A stretch of DNA of 64,000 nt from Butyricicoccus sp. OM04-18BH (GTDB taxonomy: Bacteria > Bacillota > Clostridia > Oscillospirales > Butyricicoccaceae), in the NCBI RefSeq assembly GCF_003481705.1, contig NZ_QULN01000001.1, forward strand, positions 310,001 to 374,000, given 5' to 3'. Position 1 is the first letter of the stretch. Each line of letters starts with the position of its first letter. A program made the position numbers and the translations under genes. Under the pieces are notes generated by a model, which saw only the letters and a program-made list of their open reading frames with translations, did not search any database and had not been told where the DNA came from. Below are positions 42,242 through 49,833 of this stretch, in pieces.

Positions 42242-43273
42242 ATGGGCAGATCAGGCGGCAGCGGCGGCGGCGGTTTTTCCGGAGGCGGCTTCTCGGGCGG
42301 CGGACGCTCGTCCGGCGGCTTTTCCGGCGGCAGCCACAGCGGCGGACGAAGCGGCGGAGGCAGCTTTGGCGGAGGCGGCTGGGGCGCACCGCCTCCCCCT
42401 CCCCGCAGACCATACCGTACCGCTCCCATCATCATCGACAACTCGCGCCGGTATTATGGCGGCGGCGGAAACGGCGGCGGCAATGGAAACGGGCAGAACA
42501 ACAGCGGCGGCTCGGGCTGCGGCACGACGCTCATCGTCGTGCTTCTCGTGCTGTTCCTGTTCGGCGGCATCGGATTCTTCCTGATGGGCACGCCGTCGAG
42601 CAGCATCGCGAAATCCACCGTCGCGCGTGAAGCGCTCCCGTCGAACGCCGTCACAGAGACCGGCTACTATACCGATGCTGACGGCGACTGGATCCATAAT
42701 CAGGGCGAGCTGACCGCCGGACTCCGGAAATTCTATCAGGAAACCGGCGTGCAGCCCTATGTGTACATCCTGCCGAACGGCGAGAGTACCTCGGTTCCCG
42801 ACCTTAAGAGCCGCGCGGAAGCGCTTTATCCGCAGCTGTTTACCGATGAAGCGCATTTCCTGCTCGTGTTCTGCGACGATGGCCGCGGCGGCTATAACTG
42901 CGGCTATACGGTCGGTTCGCAGGCGAAAACCGTGATGGATAATGAAGCGGTCAGCATCCTTGCCGACTATCTCGACCGCTATTACAACGACTCCTCGGTC
43001 AGCGAGGAAGAGATCTTCTCGAATGCGTTCGCCAAAACGGCGGACCGCATCATGACCGTGACCCGGTCGCCCGTTGTGCCCGTCGCGGTCTGCATCGCGG
43101 CCGTCATCGTCATCGCGCTGCTCGTCTTTTCGCTCCAGAAGCGCCGCGAGGCGAAGGAGCGGCAGCGGCAGGCGGATGAGAAGATGTGGAGCACTCCGCT
43201 CGAGAGCTTCGGCGCAGACGAAGCCGCCGAACGCGCAAAAAAATACGAAAATACAGACACACATACACAATAA
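42242..43273 (+). CDS. Gly/Ser-rich membrane protein, TPM-like
   Basis: 343 residues. The first 50 are almost only Gly, Ser and Arg (SGGGGFSGGGFSGGG), followed by a Pro-rich patch, a second Gly/Asn tract, a membrane helix (TLIVVLLVLFLFGGIGFFL, about 98-116), an external alpha/beta domain of about 170 residues resembling TPM-type domains, and a second helix (VPVAVCIAAVIVIALLVF) with a charged tail. It lies 21 bases before pspA, suggesting a partner for PspA at the membrane. Function unknown. Confidence 0.75.
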   Translation: MGRSGGSGGGGFSGGGFSGGGRSSGGFSGGSHSGGRSGGGSFGGGGWGAPPPPPRRPYRTAPIIIDNSRRYYGGGGNGGGNGNGQNNSGGSGCGTTLIVVLLVLFLFGGIGFFLMGTPSSSIAKSTVAREALPSNAVTETGYYTDADGDWIHNQGELTAGLRKFYQETGVQPYVYILPNGESTSVPDLKSRAEALYPQLFTDEAHFLLVFCDDGRGGYNCGYTVGSQAKTVMDNEAVSILADYLDRYYNDSSVSEEEIFSNAFAKTADRIMTVTRSPVVPVAVCIAAVIVIALLVFSLQKRREAKERQRQADEKMWSTPLESFGADEAAERAKKYENTDTHTQ

Positions 43274-43294
43274 AGCGGAAAGGAACGAAGAAAA

Positions 43295-43981
43295 ATGAGT
43301 ATTCTGGAACGTTTCTCCACGATCATCAAGGCGAACATAAACGACCTGCTTGACCGTGCGGAGGACCCGGCGAAAATGATGGACCAGTATATGCGCCAGC
43401 TGATGAGCGACCTCGCAGACGTCAAGCGCGAGACCGCTTCCGTCATAGCGGAGGAAAGCCGCATTCAGCGCCAGCTCGAAGAAAAGCGCCAGGAGAGCGC
43501 GAAAAACGCCGATCTTGCGCGCCGCGCACTCCAGCTGAGCAACGAGGATGACGCGCGCGTATTCCTCGCGAAAAAGCAGGAGCTCGAAAAGCGCATCGAG
43601 GAGCTTCAGAAGATGTACGACGTTGCGCATGAAAACTCGATGCGCATGCGTCAGGTGCACGACAAGCTGGTTTCCGATGCGGAGACGCTGCGCCAGCGCC
43701 GCGAGGCCATTCAGAGCAAGATGGCGCTCGCCCGTGCGCAGGAAAAGGCCGCGAACGTGATGGGCAGCCACACCGGCACCGACGAGAGCAGGCTCGGCGA
43801 CGCGATCGCCCGCATGGAGGACAAGGCCGACGCGATGCTCGACCGCTCGAACGCGATGCAGTCGCTGAACGAGACGCCGCTCGACCCGGCTGCTGAGCTG
43901 GAAAAGAAGTACGCGGACGCGACCAAGAACGCCGCCGTCGAGGATGAGCTCGAAAAAATGAAGAAAGAGATGGGACTTTAA
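43295..43981 (+). CDS. pspA: PspA/IM30 family protein
   Basis: 228 residues, nearly all coiled-coil: MSILERFSTIIKANINDLLDRAEDPAKMMDQYMRQL is the amphipathic start typical of PspA/LiaH/Vipp1. These ESCRT-III-like proteins assemble on damaged membranes. In Firmicutes they are often induced by wall or membrane stress. It is the last gene before a terminator. Confidence 0.93.
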   Translation: MSILERFSTIIKANINDLLDRAEDPAKMMDQYMRQLMSDLADVKRETASVIAEESRIQRQLEEKRQESAKNADLARRALQLSNEDDARVFLAKKQELEKRIEELQKMYDVAHENSMRMRQVHDKLVSDAETLRQRREAIQSKMALARAQEKAANVMGSHTGTDESRLGDAIARMEDKADAMLDRSNAMQSLNETPLDPAAELEKKYADATKNAAVEDELEKMKKEMGL

Positions 43982-43997
43982 CCTCCCATCAGACAGC

Positions 43998-44030
43998 AAA
44001 GACCGGAGCAGAACGCCCCGGTCTTTTTCT
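43998..44030 (+). terminator. Terminator of the CBS-pspA unit
   Basis: AAAGACCGG (43998-44006) pairs with CCGGTCTTT (44018-44026), plus an inner GC pair, then a T-run. The convergent small gene ends just after it. Confidence 0.88.
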
Positions 44031-44168
44031 TTATTTCTTATTTTTCTGCCGGTTTTCGCGGCCGACACGGCAGCAGTCGAGCGGTTCACTGCCCAAGGCA
44101 GCCTTGTTCTGGTTCGCCATGCGGTTCAGCCAGTCCGCCCACGCCTGTTTCATTTTTTTGAACAGCAT
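44031..44168 (-). CDS. LDCC-motif small putative metal-binding protein, 45 residues
   Basis: Translated by hand: the start is MLFKKMKQAWADWLNRM, the middle GSEPLDCCRVGR, the tail basic. Short proteins with an amphipathic N-terminal helix and an LDCC motif are a recognised clostridial family thought to bind metal. The ATG is at 44166-44168 with AAGG upstream. The gene is convergent with pspA. Confidence 0.7.
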   Translation of the reverse strand: MLFKKMKQAWADWLNRMANQNKAALGSEPLDCCRVGRENRQKNKK

Positions 44169-44244
44169 ATCGGATACCTTCCCTGCTTATATTCCTACCA
44201 ATATTATAGGCTTTCTCCCGTATGTTGTCAAGAACCGCCGCCGC

Positions 44245-45135
44245 TCAGTCCAGCTCGCCGTACACGCCGTAGAGGTAGCCCTGCTCCTCCGCCTGCGCGT
44301 CGGTCAGCACCTCGCCGGTCAGGCTCGGACCAGACGTATCATCCTTGTATTCCACGCCCAGCTTGCCGGTGTGCAGGGTCATCGAGCGGGTCTGCTCCGA
44401 ACCATCGTTGAAGGTAATGGTGACGGTCAGCTTTGCGCCCTCAAAGCCGTCCACCGACTTATGCCGCGAGTCCTGAAGATCGTCGTCCGCGTCCTCCTGC
44501 CGGCTGGGCAGCCACAGGCCGTAGCTGACGTCCGGGTCGTACTCGTCGGTGAAGCCGTTGTCCAGCTTCCAGCACAGGTCGGCGTACATATGCATCTCGT
44601 CACTGCCCCAGACCATGATCCGGTCTGCGCCGTCGATGGCGGGGTTCGTGCCCTGATACATGGTGCGCACCCATTCATCGCGGTCAGCCGAGGTATCCTT
44701 GACGGTCTTTGTGCGGTACACCGCGCCCCTGTCGATGGTCGCGGAGACGGTTTTGATATTCTCGCCCGTCACCTTGAACAGACAACCGGAGTAGAAACCC
44801 TTTTCCGGGTCGTCTGCGCCGCTGCCGGTATCGAACACGATCTTGCTGTCCTTCGGCTGACGCATCTCGCCCGTATCGGCAGCATATGCCACCAGACCGA
44901 ACGTGTGCGCGATGTCCGTCACGGGATCGCTTCCGGTCTGTCTGCCGTGCAGGGCCGCGCCGCCGAGTACGACCGCAAATGCGCACGCCGCCGCGAGCAG
45001 CCGCTTCATGCCGCCTCTCATGCTGCGGACCGGCTGCCGCGCTCTGCTTTTTTCCTCACGCACCGCCGCGCGAGTCCGCGCCTTCAGCTCGTCCGGCGCC
45101 TTGATATTCTTCATTTCGTCCCACATGTTCATCAT
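44245..45135 (-). CDS. Anti-sigma-factor-like membrane protein
   Basis: 296 residues with a cytoplasmic N-terminal helix (MWDEMKNIKAPDELKARTRAAVREEK) of the kind that binds ECF sigma factors, one membrane helix (RLLAAACAFAVVLGGAAL, about 45-62) and an external domain of 230 residues. AGGAG lies six bases before its ATG. It overlaps the sigma-factor gene by 80 bases, so the two are tightly coupled. The external domain (DUF4179-like) is the likely sensor. Confidence 0.78.
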   Translation of the reverse strand: MMNMWDEMKNIKAPDELKARTRAAVREEKSRARQPVRSMRGGMKRLLAAACAFAVVLGGAALHGRQTGSDPVTDIAHTFGLVAYAADTGEMRQPKDSKIVFDTGSGADDPEKGFYSGCLFKVTGENIKTVSATIDRGAVYRTKTVKDTSADRDEWVRTMYQGTNPAIDGADRIMVWGSDEMHMYADLCWKLDNGFTDEYDPDVSYGLWLPSRQEDADDDLQDSRHKSVDGFEGAKLTVTITFNDGSEQTRSMTLHTGKLGVEYKDDTSGPSLTGEVLTDAQAEEQGYLYGVYGELD

Positions 45136-45622
45136 TCAGCTCTCCTTTCAGTTCGGTTTGCAGTTTTTTGCGTGCGCGATGCAGCCTTGTCCGCACCGTC
45201 GCCGGACGGCAGCTCACGATTTCCGCGATCTCGTCCGTGCCGTAGCCCTCGACATAGTGCAGCCACACAGCGGTACGCAGATCGGTCGGCAGCGCTTCGA
45301 CCGCCTGCCAGAGCGCGCCCTTCTCCTCGCCCAGCGGCGCGGCGGCATCTGCGGCGGCTTCCAGAGGCGCGGTGCGCTTCCACCACGCCGAGCGCCGCAA
45401 ATCAATGCAGCAGTGCAGCGTCACGCGCAGCAGCCATGCCTTGAGATGTTCACCGTCGCGAAACGCCGTCGTATCGCGCAGCAGACGCAGAAAAACATCC
45501 TGATAAACGTCCTCCGCGTCCGCGCGGGAGCCGAGACGACAGAGTGCGAGCCGATACACGGCGTCGCCGTATCGCTCCATCGCATCCTCCAGAAATGCGT
45601 CCTCGCGCAATCCATCTGACAT
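45056..45622 (-). CDS. ECF RNA polymerase sigma factor
   Basis: 188 residues; the ATG at 45620-45622 is nine bases after AGGAGG. Region 2 has DAEDVYQDVFLRLLRD and region 4 YGTDEIAEIVSCRPATVRTRLHRARKKL. The last 27 residues are encoded in the overlap with the anti-sigma gene. It probably directs stress genes when the membrane partner releases it. No target promoters can be named. Confidence 0.9.
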   Translation of the reverse strand: MSDGLREDAFLEDAMERYGDAVYRLALCRLGSRADAEDVYQDVFLRLLRDTTAFRDGEHLKAWLLRVTLHCCIDLRRSAWWKRTAPLEAAADAAAPLGEEKGALWQAVEALPTDLRTAVWLHYVEGYGTDEIAEIVSCRPATVRTRLHRARKKLQTELKGELNDEHVGRNEEYQGAGRAEGADSRGGA

Positions 45623-45800
45623 GTCGCTCATCCTCCTTTCACTCATAACACGGCTTTTCCCCCGAAAATGTTCCCATATCCCCATATTTTCCGTCAAATA
45701 TCCAGTATTTGTGCTTTACTTACATTTTGCATCTTTTTAATTTGTGCTTAATATACAAAAACCAAGTGATTTTCTTTGATTATATTAAACAAAATCCGAA

Positions 45801-45828
45801 TTGCATTTTTATATAAAATAACTATAAT
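45801..45828 (+). promoter_or_regulatory. Promoter of the 40-residue protein gene
   Basis: TTGCAT (45801-45806), 16-base spacer, TATAAT (45823-45828) in a very AT-rich spacer. Confidence 0.65.
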
Positions 45829-45891
45829 AATACTTGTCAAGGGAAACCGGACAAAATTAAAAGAATTCATTGAAACGGAGGTCAAACCCTT

Positions 45892-46014
45892 ATGAAGAAC
45901 ACTCGTGGTTATTTTGAGACGCTTGCAGCGATGCTTTCCAATGGTTATCGTGTAGATTCTGCGCTGATGGGCCGTGACCGTGAGGAAGCGTTCTACAACC
46001 GCTTCGCCCGTTAA
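45892..46014 (+). CDS. Small protein of 40 residues
   Basis: The ATG follows GGAGGT by ten bases. The product begins MKNTRGYFETLAAMLSNGY and ends FYNRFAR; it looks like one soluble helix pair with 8 basic and 5 acidic residues. It has its own promoter and a terminator right after it, and faces away from the sigma-factor gene. I do not recognise a family. Codon use matches neighbouring genes, supporting real translation. Confidence 0.6.
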   Translation: MKNTRGYFETLAAMLSNGYRVDSALMGRDREEAFYNRFAR

Positions 46015-46072
46015 TCTGCTTATATCTCTCATTATTTTTTCTTTCTTTACTCTTTTTACCTACTCTTTGTGG

Positions 46073-46105
46073 AAAAGGCCGTCTGTGAATGCAGGCGGTC
46101 TTTTT
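46073..46105 (+). terminator. Terminator after the 40-residue gene
   Basis: AAAAGGCCGTCTG pairs with CAGGCGGTCTTTT (two G-U pairs), loop TGAATG, followed by TTCC. Confidence 0.8.
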
Positions 46106-46120
46106 CCGTGCCTGCGGGCT

Positions 46121-46300
46121 TCCAGGGGGACGCTGTCCCCCCTGGATACGTTTCCGGTTTCTCCGGAACCGGAAACGATACCCCCCTCTCGTCCGCACAG
46201 CGGACGAGGCCGCGCCGCCGCGGCGCGGGCAGTGGAGTAAAAGTCCGGCGGAGCTGGACTTTTACGGGGAATTTTATGCGGCGCTCTGCGGAGCGCCTGT
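46121..46300 (+). repeat. Hairpin-mosaic intergenic repeat, copy A
   Basis: Consecutive palindromes: GGGGGACGCTGTCCCCC, CCGGTTTCTCCGGAACCGG, CTCGTCCGC/GCGGACGAG, CGCGCCGCCGCGGCGCG and TAAAAGTCC/GGACTTTTA. The same order recurs in inverse orientation at 49643-49822, with a fragment near 59236. No coding potential is supported. Confidence 0.75.
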
Positions 46301-46355
46301 CCTGCCTGTTTTGCCGAAGACAAAATGCGGCAGGAGATTGCGCCCAAAGGGCGCA

Positions 46356-46384
46356 AAAAAGGCACGCCGTCGGCGTGCCTTTTT
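46356..46384 (-). terminator. Terminator of the rimP-ribF operon (bidirectional)
   Basis: AAAAAGGCACGCCG and CGGCGTGCCTTTTT form a near-perfect stem with T-runs on both strands, 35 bases after the ribF stop. Confidence 0.88.
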
Positions 46385-46418
46385 CTCTTACTCTTTTACT
46401 CTTTTTCTTTGCTTTGCC

Positions 46419-47327
46419 TTATCTCTCGGCGAAAAGCTCGCGCGTCTGGCGAACATTTTCGTCGATGGCGTTCTTGAGCGCCTCGACCGACTCAAACTGC
46501 ATCTCCGGACGCAGGAACTTATGCAGCTCGACATGGATCATCCTGCCGTACAGGTCGCCCGAAAAGTCGAGCAGATGCGGCTCGATGGTCGGCGCGCCGC
46601 CGTCCAGAAACGTCGGCTTGACGCCGATATTGGTCGCAGCGATATAGCTTTTTCCGTCCACGAGCACGCGCGTCGCGTACACGCCGTACGGCGGCAGCGC
46701 CATTTCAGCCGGCAGGCGCAGATTGACCGTCGGTACGCCAAGCACGCTCGTGCCGACGCGGCGGCCATGCTCTACGATACCCGTCACGGTGTATGGATGA
46801 CCGAGGAACTTCGCCGCGCCCTCCATATCGCCCTGCGCGATCAGCTGGCGGATATAGGTCGAGGAGACGACGATGCCGTCTACCTTGACGTCCTCGATGC
46901 AGTCGTAGCCGATACCGGCCTTCGCGCATTCGACCGCCATGCCTTCGGCGTTGCCCTGACCCTTGTAGCCAAAGCGGTTGTTGCGACCGGAGATGATCCA
47001 GCCGGCATGGAACTGCCCGATGAGCAGTTTGTGAATGAAATCGCGCCAGTCCATATGCTGCATCCGCTCATCAAAATGGCCGAAGATCACCTCGTCCACG
47101 CCGCCGAGCTGCTTGATCTCCTCGCGGCGGTAGGCGTTCGCGGTCAGCAGCGGCACCTGACGGCCCATGACGACCGAGTCCGGATGCACGTCGAACGTGA
47201 ACACGGCGCTCGTGCCGCCGATCTGCTTCGCGCGCTCGACCGCCTTCTGCATGAGCGCACGATGCCCCAGATGCACGCCGTCAAAGTATCCGAGCGCGAT
47301 CGCACGGGGTTTTGTAACTTCTATCAT
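46419..47327 (-). CDS. ribF: Bifunctional riboflavin kinase/FAD synthetase RibF
   Basis: 302 residues. The N-terminal FAD synthetase has ALGYFDGVHLGH (nucleotidyltransferase HxGH-like motif) and SSTYIRQLIAQGD. The C-terminal riboflavin kinase has HGRRVGTSVLGVPTVNL and YGVYATRV. It makes FMN and then FAD. It is the last gene of the rimP operon, 19 bases after truB. Confidence 0.95.
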   Translation of the reverse strand: MIEVTKPRAIALGYFDGVHLGHRALMQKAVERAKQIGGTSAVFTFDVHPDSVVMGRQVPLLTANAYRREEIKQLGGVDEVIFGHFDERMQHMDWRDFIHKLLIGQFHAGWIISGRNNRFGYKGQGNAEGMAVECAKAGIGYDCIEDVKVDGIVVSSTYIRQLIAQGDMEGAAKFLGHPYTVTGIVEHGRRVGTSVLGVPTVNLRLPAEMALPPYGVYATRVLVDGKSYIAATNIGVKPTFLDGGAPTIEPHLLDFSGDLYGRMIHVELHKFLRPEMQFESVEALKNAIDENVRQTRELFAER

Positions 47328-47345
47328 CGGGCTATCCCCCTGAAA

Positions 47346-48263
47346 TTATCGAAAGTTTTTATAGACAAACAGACCCAGACCGCCCTTGTCAAGCTCGCGG
47401 ACCTGACCGAGCATGAGGAAGCGTCCCTCATGGTACACACGGCACAGCGTGCCTGCGGTTTCGGGCAGGCTGTCTGTCTGCCGCGGAAAGACGACTGCGC
47501 CGCGCGCGATGCGCTCCGCGCCCTCAGCGGTGAGCGCGACGGCCGGACAGTCGGTAAACAGGCTGTCGGTCGGCAGCAGGAGCTGCTGCATCGTGCCGTC
47601 GGCCATCGCCCGCTCGCAGTCCTCGAAGCTGCGGCAGCGGTCGAGCGGATACGCGCCCGAGCGCGTGCGCACCAGACTGTGCAGCACGGCGAGCGTGCCG
47701 AGCTTTTCGCCGAGGTCGTTCACGAGCGTGCGCACATAGGTGCCCTTGCTGACCACACAGCGCAGCGTACCCTTCTGGGCGTTCTCGTCGAAGTCCAGCA
47801 GCTCCATTTCATGCACGATGATGTCGCGCGCCGGGCGTTCGACCTCCCTGCCCTTGCGTGCAAGGTCGTACAGCTTCTGGCCGTTGACCTTGACCGCCGA
47901 GTACATCGGCGGAATCTGCTGCTGCGGTCCGACAAAGCCGCGCACCGCACGTTTCACCGCATATTCCGCCGCGATCCGGTCGCCGGTCTGCACGATCTCG
48001 CCGGTCACGTCCTGCGTGTCCGTGCAGTAGCCGAGCGTAAAGCCCGCGACGTACTCCTTGTCCTGCGCTGCGGCGAAATCCGCCGCCTTGGTCGCGCCGC
48101 CGATGAACACCGGCAGAACGCCGGTCGCGAGCGGATCGAGCGTGCCGCCGTGACCGATTTTCCTCGTGTGCAGAATGCCGCGCAGCTTGGCCACCACATC
48201 ATGCGAGGTGAAGCCCTGCGGCTTGTCCATCAGCAGGATACCCGAAAGCTCAGTCTGCTGCAT
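47346..48263 (-). CDS. truB: tRNA pseudouridine-55 synthase TruB
   Basis: 305 residues. Catalytic Asp43 lies in GHGGTLDPLATGVLP; LLMDKPQGFTSHDVV, QIPPMYSAVKVNGQKLY and a C-terminal PUA-like domain complete the family. It modifies U55 of the T-loop in all elongator tRNAs. It overlaps the end of nrnA by 14 bases. Confidence 0.97.
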   Translation of the reverse strand: MQQTELSGILLMDKPQGFTSHDVVAKLRGILHTRKIGHGGTLDPLATGVLPVFIGGATKAADFAAAQDKEYVAGFTLGYCTDTQDVTGEIVQTGDRIAAEYAVKRAVRGFVGPQQQIPPMYSAVKVNGQKLYDLARKGREVERPARDIIVHEMELLDFDENAQKGTLRCVVSKGTYVRTLVNDLGEKLGTLAVLHSLVRTRSGAYPLDRCRSFEDCERAMADGTMQQLLLPTDSLFTDCPAVALTAEGAERIARGAVVFPRQTDSLPETAGTLCRVYHEGRFLMLGQVRELDKGGLGLFVYKNFR

Positions 48264-49209
48264 GGAACTGCTCCTTCGCTACGCGCAGCATCTCGGCCTT
48301 CGCCTCGTCCATGCCGCAGGTGAAGCTCGCGCCTGCCGCACGGACATGGCCGCCGCCGCCGACCCGTTTGCAGATCGCGGAGGCATCCATTTCCCTGGTC
48401 GTGCGCACGGAAACGCGAACGGTTCCGTCCGCCTTTTCGGTCATCGTAATGCCGATCTGCACGCCTTCGATCTGCCGCGTGAGCGAAGCGATCGAGTCCA
48501 GATCGTCCATATCCGCGCCGACGCGGTCGATGTCCTTCCGCCAGAGCACCGCGACCGCGATCGCGCCGTCCTCGTGGAACTCCATCGTGTCGAATACGAT
48601 GCGCTCCATCTCGAAGCGCGGACGCGACTTGGTTTCGAACAGCGCGCGGTTGATCTCGCCGCCGTCGATGCCGGCGGTCAGGCACGCCGCCGCGACCGCA
48701 TGGGTGTGCGCGGTCGTGTTCGAAAACTTGAAGCAGCCGGTATCGGTCGAAACGCCGACATAAATGCACTCCGCGATCTCGCGCGTCAGTCTGCATCCGA
48801 GCGCCGTCAGCACATCGTACAGCACCTCCGCGCACGCGCCTGCATCCGCACGGATGAGGTTTTTCGCGCCGAAGCCTTCGTTCGAGCCGTGGTGGTCGAT
48901 GACCAGATCCACCTTGCCCTTATACTGCTCCGCCGTATCGGGGAACAGCTTTTCCTCTGCAATATCGGTCGAAACGATATACTGAGGGTTGAAATCCTCC
49001 GGAGGATAACAGTCGGTAATCATCGGCGCATAGCGTCTTGTGATCTCCGGATTCTCCAGAATATACGCCCGCTTGCCGATCTGACGCAGACCGCGGCACA
49101 GAGCGCCGGCGCAGCCTGCGGTATCGCCGTCCGGGCGGCGGTGGGTCAGGATGAGAATATCGTCATGCGCCTGCAAAGCGGCAGCCGCTTCAGCAACGTG
49201 AACGATCAT
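48250..49209 (-). CDS. nrnA: DHH/DHHA1 nanoRNase/phosphatase NrnA
   Basis: 319 residues. H23-x3-D27-x-D29 (THRRPDGD) and DLVIDHHGSN are the metal-binding motifs of DHH phosphoesterases; the C-terminal DHHA1 domain has GGGGHVRAAG. NrnA degrades very short RNAs and 3'-phosphoadenosine-5'-phosphate. It starts in an ATGA overlap with rbfA (49206-49209). Confidence 0.93.
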   Translation of the reverse strand: MIVHVAEAAAALQAHDDILILTHRRPDGDTAGCAGALCRGLRQIGKRAYILENPEITRRYAPMITDCYPPEDFNPQYIVSTDIAEEKLFPDTAEQYKGKVDLVIDHHGSNEGFGAKNLIRADAGACAEVLYDVLTALGCRLTREIAECIYVGVSTDTGCFKFSNTTAHTHAVAAACLTAGIDGGEINRALFETKSRPRFEMERIVFDTMEFHEDGAIAVAVLWRKDIDRVGADMDDLDSIASLTRQIEGVQIGITMTEKADGTVRVSVRTTREMDASAICKRVGGGGHVRAAGASFTCGMDEAKAEMLRVAKEQFHAAD

Positions 49210-49577
49210 TCCTCGTCCTCCCCTCCGAGCTTCCCTTCGTTTTTCAGTTCATGCAGCATTTCCGAGATGTGCGCACCGCGCGTGATCGACTCGTCCAGTT
49301 CAAAGACCAGCTCGGGCGCGTAGCGCAGCTGAACCTTGCGGCCGACCTCGCGGCGCAGCCAGCCGGCCGCAGACTTGAGGCCCTTCATGACGTCCTTCGC
49401 CTGCTGCTCGCTGCCGAGCACGGAGATATAGCACTTTGCATAGCGCAGATCGTTGGTCACATCGCAGTGCACGACCGAAACCATCGCGTTCTGCACGCGC
49501 GGGTCCTTGACCGACCGCAGCGCCTCCGCCAGCGCCTTCATCACTTCTTCGGAAATACGATCAATTCGAGTAGACAT
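49206..49577 (-). CDS. rbfA: 30S ribosome-binding factor RbfA
   Basis: 123 residues with the KH-like fold: RIDRISEEVMKALAEALRSVKDPRV and LRYAPELVFELDESITRGAHI. RbfA helps mature the 5' end of 16S rRNA. A hairpin-rich spacer of about 250 bases separates it from infB. Confidence 0.95.
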   Translation of the reverse strand: MSTRIDRISEEVMKALAEALRSVKDPRVQNAMVSVVHCDVTNDLRYAKCYISVLGSEQQAKDVMKGLKSAAGWLRREVGRKVQLRYAPELVFELDESITRGAHISEMLHELKNEGKLGGEDEE

Positions 49578-49642
49578 ATATGGTGAAACCTCCTTTTTCA
49601 GGATGGGTTAGATAATATCGGTAAAATGCGCAAAGCGCATTT

Positions 49643-49822
49643 TGGGCCCGCGCCGCAGCGCGAGGCCATAAAATCCCCCATAAAAGTCCAGCTTTGCCGG
49701 ACTTTTATACCACTGCCCGCGCCGCGGCGGCGCGGCCTCGTCCGCCGTGCGGACGAGAGGGGGGTATCCCCTCCGGTTTCTTCGGAACCGGAGGGGTATC
49801 TAGGGGGGACAGCGTCCCCCTT
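49643..49822 (-). repeat. Hairpin-mosaic intergenic repeat, copy B (inverted relative to copy A)
   Basis: Read on the minus strand it has the same succession as at 46121: GGGGGACGCTGTCCCCC, a CCGGTTCC/GGAACCGG-type hairpin, CTCGTCCGC/GCGGACGAG, CGCGCCGCCGCGGCGCG, TAAAAGTCC/GGACTTTTA and an ATTTTATG element. It sits between infB and rbfA, inside an operon. Confidence 0.75.
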
Positions 49823-49833
49823 AGAAAAGCAGT

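Noticed and set aside
42251..44089. 612-codon minus-strand frame opposite the Gly-rich protein and pspA
   Set aside because: Antisense of low-complexity Gly codons. The + strand has matching domains, promoter and binding sites.
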